From the NCBI RefSeq assembly GCF_001687605.2, contig NZ_CP016539.2, positions 2,944,501 to 3,008,500 of the forward strand: DNA of 64,000 nucleotides. Direction: 5' to 3'. Made by a program: the position numbers and the translations under genes. Below, in pieces: positions 51,321 to 60,436 of this stretch (within the stretch, counting starts at the first letter, position 1; each line of letters opens with the position of its first letter). This stretch comes from Planococcus plakortidis (GTDB taxonomy: Bacteria; Bacillota; Bacilli; Bacillales_A; Planococcaceae). Below the pieces are notes generated by a model that was not told the DNA's origin, searched no databases, and saw only the letters and a list, made by a program, of their open reading frames with translations.

Positions 51321-51740
51321 TGTGCATAAGCCACCTCTAATTAAATTGAACATCCTAATTTGATTTCTACGCAGGTTTTGGCAAGAAAAAGGCGCTGCTT
51401 CCTATAACCCCCCACCTACTACAGCAAGCGCGGTACCAACAGCCACCGCAAAGTGGATAAGTATGTGGATATATACATACCAGCCATAAACATTATGAAG
51501 CCTGTGGAAAACATCATTATGGTTTTTGTCATTTTTTACAGCCCCTTCAACAGCTTATCCACCGTTTTAAGAGAAAAGCAGTTCGATTTCGATCGCCAAG
51601 CTGCCCCATTCCTGTTCACGAGGTGGCGAATAGAGAGTGTGGATGGATTTTACGCGTTTTTCAATATTGTTATCCACAATTCCGAATTTCTCAGCGGGAA
51701 TGTCTTCAAACATTTCCCGAAACGTCGGATATGTGCATAA
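51321..51740. promoter_or_regulatory. Cluster of DnaA-box matches
   Basis: Four full matches to the DnaA box TTWTNCACA lie in 420 bases: 51321-51329 (minus), 51503-51511 (minus, TTTTCCACA), 51670-51678 (plus, TTATCCACA) and 51732-51740 (minus). Three further 8/9 matches are at 51452-51460, 51464-51472 and 51555-51563. The first half is intergenic; the last two full boxes lie inside the ASCH-like gene. No dnaA, dnaN or AT-rich unwinding element is here, so it is not oriC; it could be a DnaA-binding cluster that titrates DnaA. Confidence 0.5.
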
Positions 51741-51914
51741 CTTTTTGATTTTAACCGTTAGTTTTTCGTCTTCAACAGGCAGTTTCGTGAATTCTATCGT
51801 GTCTTCCTCTTTCAATTTCCGTCTTTTTAAATCGTATAGCCTGATTTCGACCGTTTTCTTTCCAGACTGGATTTCCCGGAAAGGTTCTTCGTAAAGTTTC
51901 ATTTTGTGCTCCAT
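51567..51914 (-). CDS. ASCH-domain (PUA-like) RNA-binding protein
   Basis: A 115-residue protein starting at the ATG at 51914 (GGAGG 6 bases before). EEPFREIQSGKKTVEIRLYDLKRRKLKEEDTIEF is the ASCH signature (G-x-K-x-x-E-x-R and a later GD/ED-x-I-x-F), and the end (WGSLAIEIEL) matches the fold. ASCH proteins are PUA-like and bind RNA; some are amidohydrolases on modified nucleosides. DnaA-box matches lie within and upstream of it. Confidence 0.8.
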   Translation of the reverse strand: MEHKMKLYEEPFREIQSGKKTVEIRLYDLKRRKLKEEDTIEFTKLPVEDEKLTVKIKKLCTYPTFREMFEDIPAEKFGIVDNNIEKRVKSIHTLYSPPREQEWGSLAIEIELLFS

Positions 51915-51969
51915 CGATATCCTCCAAAGTCATCGTTAGTAGAAAAAAGTTCGAGAAATTTATTCTTTA

Positions 51970-53394
51970 TTACCAAAGGCCAAGCGCTTTCCACCACAAT
52001 CCGCCTGCGCCAAACCAGACCACAATGTGGATAAGGGAAATGATGAACCCAAGGCTCCACCATTTTTTCTGGCTGACATAGCCGCTTCCGAAAAAGACCG
52101 GGGCCGGGCCAGCACCGTAATGCGTCAAGCAGCTGAACAAGTTCGAGAAAAACGCGAGAATCAGTGCTGACAATAGCGGTGGTGCGCCTGAAGCGACGAT
52201 GACCGATAAGAACGCCGCATACATCGCGCTGACATGAGCCGTATTGCTGGCAAAGAAATAATGAGAGTAAAAATAGACGATCGCCAAAATGATCAAGGTC
52301 ATCATCCAAGATAGCTGGCCAACAGCATTCCCCATCAAGTCGCTAAACCAAGGAATCATGCCCAATTCGTTCAAATATGTCGCCATCATGACGAGAACCG
52401 AGAACCAGACGAGTGTATCCCAGGCACCTTGTTCTTTTTTGATATCCGACCAACTTAACACGCCGCTGAGCAGCAGCACACAAAGCCCGACGAACGCACT
52501 GGTCGTCGCGCTGATGCCGAAGTTTCCGCCAAAAATCCAGAGCGACAACAGCAGGACGAAGACACCGATCATATAGCGTTCTTCTTTTTTCATCGGCCCC
52601 ATTTCCTTCAATTTCTCTACCGCAATGGCAGAAGCTTCCGGTGTTTCCTTTAATTCAGGCGGGTACAATTTGTAAATCACAAAAGGAATGAGCGCCAAAC
52701 TGATCAAGCCAGGCACCAATGCGGCGAGCGCCCAACCGCCCCAAGTGATGGTCTCACCCGTAATCTCCTGCGTAATCTGGACAGCGAGCGGGTTTGCGGC
52801 CATGGCCGTGACGAACATCGCCGAAGTGATCATATCTCCCTGAAAAGAGACCTTGACCAAAAATGCCCCGATGCGCCGCTCCGTGCCGTCTCCGACTCTC
52901 GATTCGTAGGTTTCAGAGAGCGAGCGAATGATCGGGAAAATGATTCCGCCGGCTCGAGCGGTATTTGACGGCATGGCTGGTGCCAAAATCAAATCACTCA
53001 GCAGCATCGAATACGACAAGCCGAGCGTTTTCTTGCCGAACAGCCGGACAAACAGATACGAAACCCGTGTCCCCAAGCCGGTTTTGATAAATCCACGGGA
53101 AATGAAAAAAGCGATGACAATCAGCCAAATGGTCGTGTTTTGAAATCCGCTTAACGATTGTTCCAAGGTAAGGATTTGGGTTAACGCAATCACCGTCAGC
53201 GCAAGAATCGCCGTGCTTCCCATCGGTATCGGCTTGATCACCAATGCCACAATCGTAGCCACAAATATACTGAACAAATGCCAGGCATCCGTTTCCAATC
53301 CAGCAGGTGCGGGAATGAACCAGATAGTCGCACCGATAGCGACACAAATCAAGAGCAACTTCCAGTTCACTTCTCCTTGTTTTTGAGTATTCAT
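51970..53394 (-). CDS. DASS-family (SLC13-type) anion symporter
   Basis: I start it at the ATG at 53394, preceded by AAAGGAGAAG. The 474-residue protein has about 12-14 membrane helices and the two substrate/sodium-binding SNT-like repeats: APAMPSNTARAGGIIFPI in the first half and FASNTAHVSAMY in the second, typical of CitT/DASS carriers. It probably takes up or exchanges dicarboxylates such as malate or succinate with sodium, as YflS does. A PrpF remnant lies directly divergent. Confidence 0.87.
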   Translation of the reverse strand: MNTQKQGEVNWKLLLICVAIGATIWFIPAPAGLETDAWHLFSIFVATIVALVIKPIPMGSTAILALTVIALTQILTLEQSLSGFQNTTIWLIVIAFFISRGFIKTGLGTRVSYLFVRLFGKKTLGLSYSMLLSDLILAPAMPSNTARAGGIIFPIIRSLSETYESRVGDGTERRIGAFLVKVSFQGDMITSAMFVTAMAANPLAVQITQEITGETITWGGWALAALVPGLISLALIPFVIYKLYPPELKETPEASAIAVEKLKEMGPMKKEERYMIGVFVLLLSLWIFGGNFGISATTSAFVGLCVLLLSGVLSWSDIKKEQGAWDTLVWFSVLVMMATYLNELGMIPWFSDLMGNAVGQLSWMMTLIILAIVYFYSHYFFASNTAHVSAMYAAFLSVIVASGAPPLLSALILAFFSNLFSCLTHYGAGPAPVFFGSGYVSQKKWWSLGFIISLIHIVVWFGAGGLWWKALGLW

Positions 53395-53455
53395 CCTACT
53401 TCTCCTTTTTAAATACTGTATTTTATGCAAGGAGGATTATACGCCTTTCCGGCTG

Positions 53456-53905
53456 TTGAATGAATATATCCGCTCGGCCGCGGCAGAATTATGCGGCTTC
53501 TGTTCGAAAGAAGAAGCGACGGTCAAATCTCCTGCGGTGCCAAAACTGACGCTAGTGGCCACCCCCGAAGTTTACTCGGACGTCAACGGCATCCGCCGTG
53601 AAGCCGATACGATGGATTGCCGGATCCGGATGATGTCCATGCAAAAGCCGCACCAGGCTTTGGCCATCACCGGCGCGATCTGCACAACGGCGGGCGCGTT
53701 TCTCCAAGACACCATTTTAAATGACTTGATCCGGATCGATTCCAATGTTGTGCGCCTCGGACACCCTTCCGGCATCATCGAAACGAAAGTCGACCTTATC
53801 GCCGGGCACATCAGCAATATCAAAGTCGTCCGGACCGCCCGCCTGATTCTTGAAGGCTATGCCCATACAAAAGGCAGCTACCAGCATGCCGTATCTGCCG
53901 TCTAA
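53456..53905 (+). pseudogene. C-terminal remnant of a PrpF-family isomerase
   Basis: About 149 residues of the C-terminal part of a PrpF/methylaconitate isomerase: SPAVPKLTLVA, MDCRIRMMSMQKPHQALAITGAI is the characteristic segment, then GHPSGIIE and RTARLILEGYAH. PrpF proteins are about 380 residues, so the N-terminal 60% is missing and no ATG start or strong ribosome binding site is present (TTG at 53456). It lies 61 bases from the DASS symporter start, divergent; the deletion likely ended there. Confidence 0.75.
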
Positions 53906-53974
53906 AAAAGACTTCCCGGAAGATCATCTTCATGATCTTTTCGGGAAGCCTTTTTTGCATGCTTTTGAAGTTTT

Positions 53975-54577
53975 TCAGTTTCCAGTTGCCTCGTTGGCTA
54001 AGTGCTGCTTCGAATCGCGTATTTCTTTTAAAAATACGATCTCTTCGTCTTCCATCAAGTAATCGTGGTACAAGGCGAGCTTATCCTGTAGATGCTGCTC
54101 TACACGGATGGCGTCGTACGCGCATACTGCTGTCAATTTATTGGCCATGATCAGCTGATCTACCTGCTTTTCGTACGACAGCAGTTCGTCTTCCAAGCCG
54201 TCGCGCGTGTTCCACTCGATATGCCCCCAAGTACGAAAATGCTGGCAGGGCATCCCCGAGACGTCGAAGTTTTCCTGGAAGTAGTCGACGATCGTACTCG
54301 GATGGAAATTTCCTTTATGCCAATACAGTTTGTAGCTATCGAAAAAATGGACCTGGGCCAGTTCTTCTGCTGCCAAAACCGCTTGGAGCCGTTTCCGGAC
54401 CAAAGGGGTCAAACGGTTGTTTTCCACAACCAAGACGTGCTCGTTGTTCTGCAAACCGTCCAAAATGAACAAGACGATATTATCAATATAATGCTTTGTT
54501 TCTTTTGTCAGATAAAAGATGTGGCCCCCGGAACTGTTCCTGATCTTCAATGTGAGTGCTGGTATCTTATGTTCCAT
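53975..54577 (-). CDS. MEDS-domain sensory protein
   Basis: A 200-residue soluble protein with the MEDS (methanogen/methylotroph DcmR sensory) fold: GGHIFYLTKETKHYIDNIVLFILDGLQNNEHVLVVENNRL, FDSYKLYW and TWGHIEW..., CAYDAIRV. MEDS domains are RecA-like, nucleotide or hydrocarbon-derivative sensors, often linked to stress or c-di-GMP pathways. Walker motifs are absent. It is a single-gene unit with no regulated partner visible next to it. Confidence 0.75.
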   Translation of the reverse strand: MEHKIPALTLKIRNSSGGHIFYLTKETKHYIDNIVLFILDGLQNNEHVLVVENNRLTPLVRKRLQAVLAAEELAQVHFFDSYKLYWHKGNFHPSTIVDYFQENFDVSGMPCQHFRTWGHIEWNTRDGLEDELLSYEKQVDQLIMANKLTAVCAYDAIRVEQHLQDKLALYHDYLMEDEEIVFLKEIRDSKQHLANEATGN

Positions 54578-54893
54578 GCTCCACTTCCTTTTCCCGTTCT
54601 GATTCGTCCGTGCACAGGCTCACGTCGCCACTGGGATTCAATAGAAAACGTGGTATTTTAGCATGCGGAGACGCCTCCGCCGAATGCGCGTTCTATGGAT
54701 GACCCAAAATATATCACATTTTGGGAAAATACGAAAGAGATTTCACCCCCCCTTGGAGACTGGCGGGTTTTACGCCCTAAGGACAACCCTCACAAGGGAA
54801 TCAATAGCTTGTAAATGGACTTGTCCATCATGCCTACTGTAGCCGCGGCTCCTTTTAACGGACGGTTCAGGAATAGATATAGATATCGACACG
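54578..54893. other. Intergenic stretch, promoter region of the MEDS gene
   Basis: No coding region is supported. Short A+T blocks near 54708-54725 could hold a minus-strand -10, but no clear SigA or SigB pair is visible. Confidence 0.4.
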
Positions 54894-54927
54894 AAAAGGA
54901 CAACCGGCAAATTGCGGCTGTCCTTTT
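54894..54927 (-). terminator. Terminator after the zinc phospholipase-like gene
   Basis: AAAAGGACA-CCG / CGG-TGTCCTTTT arms, T-rich on both strands, about 50 bases after the minus-strand stop at 54977. Confidence 0.75.
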
Positions 54928-54976
54928 CAATTTCCATTATTTAATTGAATGCCCCCGAATACACCTGGCGGAATTT

Positions 54977-55628
54977 CTAATGGCCAATGCGTCCACCTCT
55001 TCGGCTTTCCTGCACTCCGAGAGACCTGTACACGCGAATGGCCTGTTCTGCTGCGGACTTGATATAACCGATTATTTCTTCAACGGAGTAAACCTTCAAA
55101 TCCTTGCCTGAAAATGTTTTAGTGGATTGGAAGTCGCCGAGCGTTTCTTTGGTGAACTCCCGCAAATTATTGATTTCAATTTCTTCTATAAGAGTATCGG
55201 GAAGGTCGGTGGATGCCAGTTGTTGTTCTATCCCTGCGCAATCAAACTGGTTAACGAGCATGCCGTTAAGCTTCCTGAAATCCGCATGCCATTTCTCGAG
55301 CACCGACGGGTCGGCATCGATGCGGTTTTTTAGCTCTTTTTTAAAATAGATGTCTTTCATCCACACATCATCCGCCACCAAATGCACCACATAGCCGAGT
55401 ATGAATTCATCCTTCATTTGGTCTTTATATTTCTCTATGAAGCCTTCATAATGTACGTGTTTCGTCCCATCGTCTACGCTGCCTTCGTAATAATGGGACT
55501 TGGTTTTCTGCTCTCCCGTGAACTCCATCCGGTGCAATACTACCCAATAAAAAGCGCGGCCGATCGGCAATGCCGATTTCCCCCGCTACGTGTTCAGCAA
55601 TGATCAAATGCATCATGCGCGATCCCAT
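54977..55628 (-). pseudogene. Zinc-dependent phospholipase C-like hydrolase, frameshifted
   Basis: The start is ATG 55628, 9 bases after GAGGGGG. The first frame reads MMHLIIAEHVAGEIGIADRP and RFLLGSIAPDGVHGR, a zinc phospholipase C-like beginning with the histidine and aspartate metal ligands. The rest continues in another frame: EQKTKSHYYEGS, HVHYEGFIEKYKDQM, FILGYVVHLVADDVW. The switch lies near 55,520, in GGGAGAGCAGAAAA. A single-base indel, or a sequencing error, explains it. It follows the racemase gene by 15 bases on the same strand. Confidence 0.7.
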
Positions 55629-55643
55629 TTCGGCTTTCCCCCT

Positions 55644-56342
55644 CTATTTTCCGTTGTCCAGCGCTTCCATTACCGCTGCTTTCGCATGGAGCTTGGCCGT
55701 ATCGAACAACGGCACAGCCGCATCTTCATCGTGAATCAACAAGCCGATTTCCGTGCAGCCAATGATGATGCCCTGTGCCCCGCGATCGATGAGGTTCTGG
55801 ATGGCTTGCTTATATTTCACTTTCGAAGACTCGTTAATTTTTCCTAAGCACAATTCGTCAAAAATGATTTCGTTGATCATATCGCGTTCTGCAGCTTCCG
55901 GAATCAATACGTCGATGCCGCTTTCGGCAATACGTTCTTTGTAGAAGTCTTGTTCCATCGTATATTTGGTCCCGAGCAAGCCTACCGTAGAGAGATGGTT
56001 TGCGCGGATCTCTTTTGCGGTCGCATCTGCGATATGCAGAACAGGCACCGACACAGCTTCTTCTATAGAAGAAACGACTTTGTGCATCGTGTTCGTGCAC
56101 AATACGATCAGCTCCGCACCGCCCTTTTCGAGCGAACGGGCAACATCCGCCAATCGCTCGCCCGCTTCGTCCCATTTCCCTTCCGACTGAAAACGTTCGA
56201 TTTCCTCGAAGTCGACGCTGTACATGAGACATTCAGCCGAATGCAGCCCGCCCAAGCGCTGTTTCACTTGTTCGTTGAGCAGGCGGTAATATTCCGCCGA
56301 AGATTCCCAGCTCATCCCGCCGATCAATCCGATTGTTTTCAT
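55644..56342 (-). CDS. Aspartate/glutamate racemase family protein
   Basis: I start it at the ATG at 56342 (GAGGAGGG before it). The 232-residue protein has IGLIGGMSWESSAEYYRLLN, LIVLCTNTMHKV with the first catalytic cysteine and IIIGCTEIGLL with the second, the pair that takes and gives the alpha proton. It resembles RacX/YgeA-type racemases. It follows the LD-carboxypeptidase gene by 15 bases; both fit D-amino-acid and cell-wall peptide handling. Confidence 0.9.
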   Translation of the reverse strand: MKTIGLIGGMSWESSAEYYRLLNEQVKQRLGGLHSAECLMYSVDFEEIERFQSEGKWDEAGERLADVARSLEKGGAELIVLCTNTMHKVVSSIEEAVSVPVLHIADATAKEIRANHLSTVGLLGTKYTMEQDFYKERIAESGIDVLIPEAAERDMINEIIFDELCLGKINESSKVKYKQAIQNLIDRGAQGIIIGCTEIGLLIHDEDAAVPLFDTAKLHAKAAVMEALDNGK

Positions 56343-56357
56343 CGTAGCCCTCCTCAC

Positions 56358-57359
56358 TTAACGAATCCATTGCTCCGTAATTTCAACCCTTTTTTCGGTT
56401 GCATCCAATGTAACGGTCTTGCCGATTGGCATCGTCAGCATCGGGTGGGTATGGGCACAGTCGAAATCAGCAAGCAGCGGAATATCACGCCCATCCAGCA
56501 CCTCCAGCAAAATCTCATACGGTTTTCTTCCCGTTCCTTGGTCGTCGAATAATTCATGCTTGCCCAAAATGATTCCCGCTGCTTTGTCAAAAATGCCGTT
56601 AAGCTTCAGTAAATTAAAGTTCTTTTCCACAATGGCTGCCGTTTTCATCGTATCTTCCAGCAACAAGATGTCGCCGTCTTCAACCACCGGCATATACGGG
56701 CTCCCCATGATGCCGGCCATCGTATTGACATTGCCACCAACCAGGCGTCCCGTCACACTGCCCTCCGTTACGCTTACCCATGCGTTATTTCGCAGGTCCT
56801 TTTCCTTCGTTTTCTCTTCCCAATTAACAGGTTCATCCGTCCAGTACGGCGGCAATTCCACTGCATACGGAAGAGCTTTTTCTCTCATCAAGGCTTTTTC
56901 GAAATAATCATATGTATAGTCCACAAACGGTTCGAATTCCCCGAATGATGGCACCAGCGCCGGTCCGTAAAACACCGGAATGCCGGTCCTGGCGTAAATG
57001 GCGAGCAGCACAGCCGTCGCATCCGAATAGCCGATCATGATTTTCGGGTCTTTTTGAAACGCTTCGTAATCGATATACGGCAACAGCGAATTGGAATTCG
57101 TCCCGCCGATCGTCGACATGATGCAACGGACATCCGGATTGCGGATCAATCTGTTCAGCTCTTCTGCCCGCTCCTGGATTGTCCCCGAACGGTAGAAATC
57201 CCGTTTGCCCGTCAAGCTGCCTTCCACGATTTCAAAGCCTTTGGATTCCAGAAAATCCTTCGCCCGTTTGAAACGCACCGGCGAGTTATAAGTAATTGGA
57301 GACGACGGGGAATAGATCCCAATTTTATCTCCTTTTTTCAAGCGATTGAATATGGCCAT
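56358..57359 (-). CDS. S66-family LD-carboxypeptidase / MccF-like
   Basis: A 333-residue S66 serine peptidase. The nucleophile serine is in IMIGYSDATAVL, and the N-terminal part has IGIYSPSSP and CIMSTIGGTNSN. The C-terminal domain carries GGNVNTMAGIMGSPYMP, LLLEDTMKTA and DFDCAHTHPMLTMPIG with the catalytic histidine and glutamate. S66 members trim D-Ala from cell-wall tetrapeptides or, as MccF, detoxify microcin C-like compounds; the MccF subgroup is slightly favoured by the sequence pattern. It is the first gene of the pair with the racemase. Confidence 0.9.
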   Translation of the reverse strand: MAIFNRLKKGDKIGIYSPSSPITYNSPVRFKRAKDFLESKGFEIVEGSLTGKRDFYRSGTIQERAEELNRLIRNPDVRCIMSTIGGTNSNSLLPYIDYEAFQKDPKIMIGYSDATAVLLAIYARTGIPVFYGPALVPSFGEFEPFVDYTYDYFEKALMREKALPYAVELPPYWTDEPVNWEEKTKEKDLRNNAWVSVTEGSVTGRLVGGNVNTMAGIMGSPYMPVVEDGDILLLEDTMKTAAIVEKNFNLLKLNGIFDKAAGIILGKHELFDDQGTGRKPYEILLEVLDGRDIPLLADFDCAHTHPMLTMPIGKTVTLDATEKRVEITEQWIR

Positions 57360-57400
57360 ATGCCCTCTCCTTCCACCTCTTTGGTTCGCTTTTTTCTTTT

Positions 57401-58162
57401 TCAGTGGTTCAACTCAAAATGCGACTCTTCCAACTCTGTAATTTCCACATCCGGATGTATTTCCGCAATTTTCTCAGCTAAGCTGGCAACGCCGAAGATC
57501 TCGGTGAAGGTGTGGCTGCCGATCAGTAAATTGATGCCCGCAAACTGTGCGTACTGAATCGTGTAAAGCGTGGCTTCCCCTGTGATATACGTATCGCAGC
57601 CTCTTTCGGCCGCCTCGCGGATGAGTGCAGAGGAATGGCCCGCTCCGGTCAAGACACCGATCCGCTTGACGGGCCGGTCGTTATTCTTCCACGCGCGCAC
57701 CGGTTCGCTTAACGCACTGCGCATTCTTCCGGCCAATTGCTCAAATTCCACAGGGGCAGCGAATTCCGCGATACCCGGAAGTTCCCCATCCGCTTCGCTA
57801 TAGGTTGAGTAGGCATTGATTTCATCTACTTCCAATATCTTCATCAATGCCGTGCAGGTGCCAAAGTCCACGAAATCCAGCGGTGCATGGATCCAGAAAT
57901 GGCTGATGTTATGAGCTGCCAGTTTAGCAGCACACGCTTCTCTTAATCCGTAGATGAAATCCCACGCGTCATGATGCGTCACCATCAAATCGATGCCTTG
58001 TGCGATGGCCAATTCTACCGTTTCGACAGACAAATTAGTCGCATAACCAATCTTGTGGATTTCCTTATCCGCCGTGTACGTAAAGCCGTATTCATCTTCC
58101 TCTTCCAATAATTTTTCACCGAACAATTGCTGGATCGTTTTTTCGAAATCCTTTATATTCAT
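57401..58162 (-). CDS. Nif3-like dinuclear-metal protein
   Basis: I start it at the ATG at 58162. The 253-residue protein has Nif3 metal-ligand patterns: LMVTHHDAWDF (HH), APLDFVDFGTC and the later CDTYITGE and LIGSHTFTEIFG. NIF3/YqfO proteins form a toroidal hexamer with two metals per subunit; activity is uncertain, and GTP cyclohydrolase-like or regulatory roles have been proposed. It is upstream of the LD-carboxypeptidase on the same strand and may share its transcript. Confidence 0.85.
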   Translation of the reverse strand: MNIKDFEKTIQQLFGEKLLEEEDEYGFTYTADKEIHKIGYATNLSVETVELAIAQGIDLMVTHHDAWDFIYGLREACAAKLAAHNISHFWIHAPLDFVDFGTCTALMKILEVDEINAYSTYSEADGELPGIAEFAAPVEFEQLAGRMRSALSEPVRAWKNNDRPVKRIGVLTGAGHSSALIREAAERGCDTYITGEATLYTIQYAQFAGINLLIGSHTFTEIFGVASLAEKIAEIHPDVEITELEESHFELNH

Positions 58163-58204
58163 CTTCAAAAGCCCCACTATTCTGTTTTTTCTTGATTTTA
58201 CCAT

Positions 58205-58483
58205 ATAATAACCTTCAGCAAGACGGACATCGATATCCCGAGAGACGCCTTCTCTTTCTCGTCATCCACTTATTTTTTTCGATTACCGAAATTTTATTCT
58301 TGACCTCCACTAGTGAATTCTATAGGGTTAGAGGCAGAAACACGAGGGGCTGCCCTACTGACTGGACGATTAAAGTGGAGTTTTTATGAAAACTTGAACG
58401 ACATCAAGTTGCACGTAAAGGAAATGACTCTATACATCAAAGATGACTAGCAGGGTCCCCCAGGATATGGGGAGGAACGAAAG
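58205..58483. other. Intergenic stretch before the GAF-STAS gene
   Basis: No gene is supported. A TTGACC hexamer near 58299 and TATAGG near 58320 are only 15 bases apart, so a SigA promoter is not certain. I see no clear SigB-type pair. Confidence 0.4.
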
Positions 58484-59329
58484 ATGAACGACAAACAAAG
58501 AATGTCTACACACGATTCATTGAAAGCCGTTTCCTACAAGCTGTTTCAAGTAATCAGTGATGAACTCGGCGTCAACACCGCTTACGTGACACAGCGCGGC
58601 CCGACCGCGATGAAAGTACTCAGTTCATTCAATAAAGACCATTATATTATTCCTGAAGGATACGCTGTGGATTACGACGGCACGTATTGCCGCTTGATCA
58701 TTCAAAGCGACCAGGAAGCGATGCATACAAATAATCTTGGCTCATTCACCTTAACAAAAGACCTGGATGTGACCGAGGAACTCGAAGTGAAAGGCTTTCT
58801 CGGCGTAACGCTGCGCGATTTCTACGGCGAAGTGTTCGGCACTTTATGCGTCATGGACAAAGAAGAAAAAGATTTTACCGATAACGACATCCACTTCCTT
58901 AAGCAAATGGCGGAAGTGCTGTCTTATGTCATTCATTTGGATACTACCTTAGGAGACATCGAGTTGCTGAGCGTGCCGATCATCCCGATCAAAAAGGGCT
59001 TGGCAATCCTGTCACTGCAAGGGAATATCAATGAATCACGTTCCCAGAAAATCATGGAAGACACTTTGCATTATGCGGCCGATAAAGGCATCCATTCGTT
59101 TATCATCGACTTGTCGCAATTGATGCTCTTGGAAAACCAGTTCCCGGACGTCTTGAAGAATTTGGTATCAGGCTTAAATGTCATGGGCGTACAAGTCATG
59201 ATGACCGGCCTTCCGCCTTGGCTCGTGCAAAAGCCAGGCGTCAGCGAACACTTATCACAGTTGAAAACCGAGTATGTCGCCGACATTGAATCGGCGTTGA
59301 ATAAAATCGGCTATAAGCTGGAAAAATAA
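58484..59329 (+). CDS. GAF-STAS sensory protein (stressosome RsbR-like)
   Basis: A 281-residue protein. Residues about 8-150 form a GAF domain (HDSLKAVSYKLFQVISDELGVNTAYVTQR, FLGVTLRDFYGEVFGTLCVMDKEEKDF). A linker helix leads to a C-terminal STAS domain (about 165-275) with ILSLQGNINESRSQKIMEDTL and IHSFIIDLSQLMLL, like the RsbR/RsbRD group that feeds the SigB stress pathway. The ligand of the GAF domain is unknown. GGGGAGGAACG precedes the ATG. With ytvA it is the second STAS sensor in the window. Confidence 0.82.
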   Translation: MNDKQRMSTHDSLKAVSYKLFQVISDELGVNTAYVTQRGPTAMKVLSSFNKDHYIIPEGYAVDYDGTYCRLIIQSDQEAMHTNNLGSFTLTKDLDVTEELEVKGFLGVTLRDFYGEVFGTLCVMDKEEKDFTDNDIHFLKQMAEVLSYVIHLDTTLGDIELLSVPIIPIKKGLAILSLQGNINESRSQKIMEDTLHYAADKGIHSFIIDLSQLMLLENQFPDVLKNLVSGLNVMGVQVMMTGLPPWLVQKPGVSEHLSQLKTEYVADIESALNKIGYKLEK

Positions 59330-59369
59330 AAGGAAGAGAAAAGCTCCAGGGCTTTTCTCTTCCTTTTGT
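59330..59369 (+). terminator. Terminator of the GAF-STAS gene
   Basis: AAAAGGAAGAGAAAAGC pairs with GCTTTTCTCTTCCTTTT around a 6-base loop. Confidence 0.85.
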
Positions 59370-59417
59370 TATGACTGGAAAGGCAAAGACTCACCTAATG
59401 TCAGTGTCCATTCCCCT

Positions 59418-60254
59418 TTAAAAATCGAAGTTATCCGGATCTGGGCCGACGCGGCGGTCTTCGTTTAATGCCGAAATCTGCTGCATGTCTTCCTCCGTCA
59501 ATTCAAAATCGAACACTTGTGAATTTTCCACGATGCGCCCTTCATTGGTCGACTTTGGAATGGTCACGACGCCGTTTTGCAGATTCCAGCGCAAAATGAC
59601 TTGAGCGACCGATTTATTGTATTTCGCTGCGATTTCTTTCAGCTCCGGCTGTTCGAGTGCTTCACCTGCCATGAGCGGCGACCAGGATTCCGCCTGGATG
59701 TCGTTTTCGCGGCAGAATGCAAGCAACTTCTCTTGCGTCAAACGCGGATGATACTCGATTTGGTTGACGACCGGTTTGATGTCCGCGCCTGTCATCAAAT
59801 CTTCTAAATGATGGATCTGGAAATTGCTGACGCCGATCGCTTTGACTTGCCCGTCCATATAGAGATGCTCGAGTGCTTTCCATGCTTCTTTGTATTTGCC
59901 TTCGACCGGCCAATGGAGCAAATACAAGTCCAGGTACTCCAGCCCCAGTTTCTTCAGGCTCGTCCCGTAAGCTTCGATTCCTGACTCGTAGCCGAAGTCC
60001 TTATTCCATAATTTCGAGGTGATGAATAAGTCTTCCCTCGCGATTCCCGCCTCTTCGATTCCTTGTTGGATCCCTTCCCCAACGCTTTCCTCATTGCCGT
60101 AAATGGCGGCGGTATCGATGCTGCGATAGCCGTTGACGATGGCTGTTTTGACGGCTTCAGTTGCTTCCGGGCCGTTTTCGACTCGAAAGACACCAAGGCC
60201 GAGCCATGGCATTTCGCTTCCATTATTTAACGTGACAGTCGCTTGCAGGTTTTC
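59418..60254 (-). CDS. Aldo/keto reductase
   Basis: I start it at the ATG at 60254, 9 bases after AGGAGGG; the longer frame has no site. The 278-residue AKR has the catalytic tetrad in GYRSIDTAAIYGNE (D, Y), FITSKLWN (K) and LYLLHWP (H), the cofactor end IPKSTNEGRIVENSQVFDFELTEEDM and the usual SNFQI segment. It matches YvgN/YtbE-type reductases (2,5-diketogluconate reductase group) that reduce carbonyls such as methylglyoxal with NADPH. Confidence 0.92.
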   Translation of the reverse strand, partial: ENLQATVTLNNGSEMPWLGLGVFRVENGPEATEAVKTAIVNGYRSIDTAAIYGNEESVGEGIQQGIEEAGIAREDLFITSKLWNKDFGYESGIEAYGTSLKKLGLEYLDLYLLHWPVEGKYKEAWKALEHLYMDGQVKAIGVSNFQIHHLEDLMTGADIKPVVNQIEYHPRLTQEKLLAFCRENDIQAESWSPLMAGEALEQPELKEIAAKYNKSVAQVILRWNLQNGVVTIPKSTNEGRIVENSQVFDFELTEEDMQQISALNEDRRVGPDPDNFDF

Positions 60255-60408
60255 CATGAATGATAGCCCTCCTGTTTCTTCTAATAAACTACAGCCTAAC
60301 CATTTTATTATACCCACTTGGACGGAAAATTATCGTTATAGCCCTGCAAGCTATTCAAGACGAGGGACAACCGGATCATCCCCGTTTATTTCCAATCAAA
60401 AAACAATA

Positions 60409-60436
60409 TTGACTTCTCTGAATAGAAGCGTATATT
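60409..60436 (+). promoter_or_regulatory. Promoter of ktrD
   Basis: TTGACT at 60409-60414 and TATATT at 60431-60436 with a 16-base spacer. The leader is about 90 bases and has a small hairpin (ATGCTT-T-AAGCAT at 60486-60498). No c-di-AMP riboswitch motif is evident. Confidence 0.55.

Noticed and set aside
51321-51740. Replication origin at the DnaA-box cluster
   Set aside because: No dnaA, dnaN, recF or gyrB genes and no AT-rich unwinding region are nearby; a DnaA-titration cluster is a better reading.
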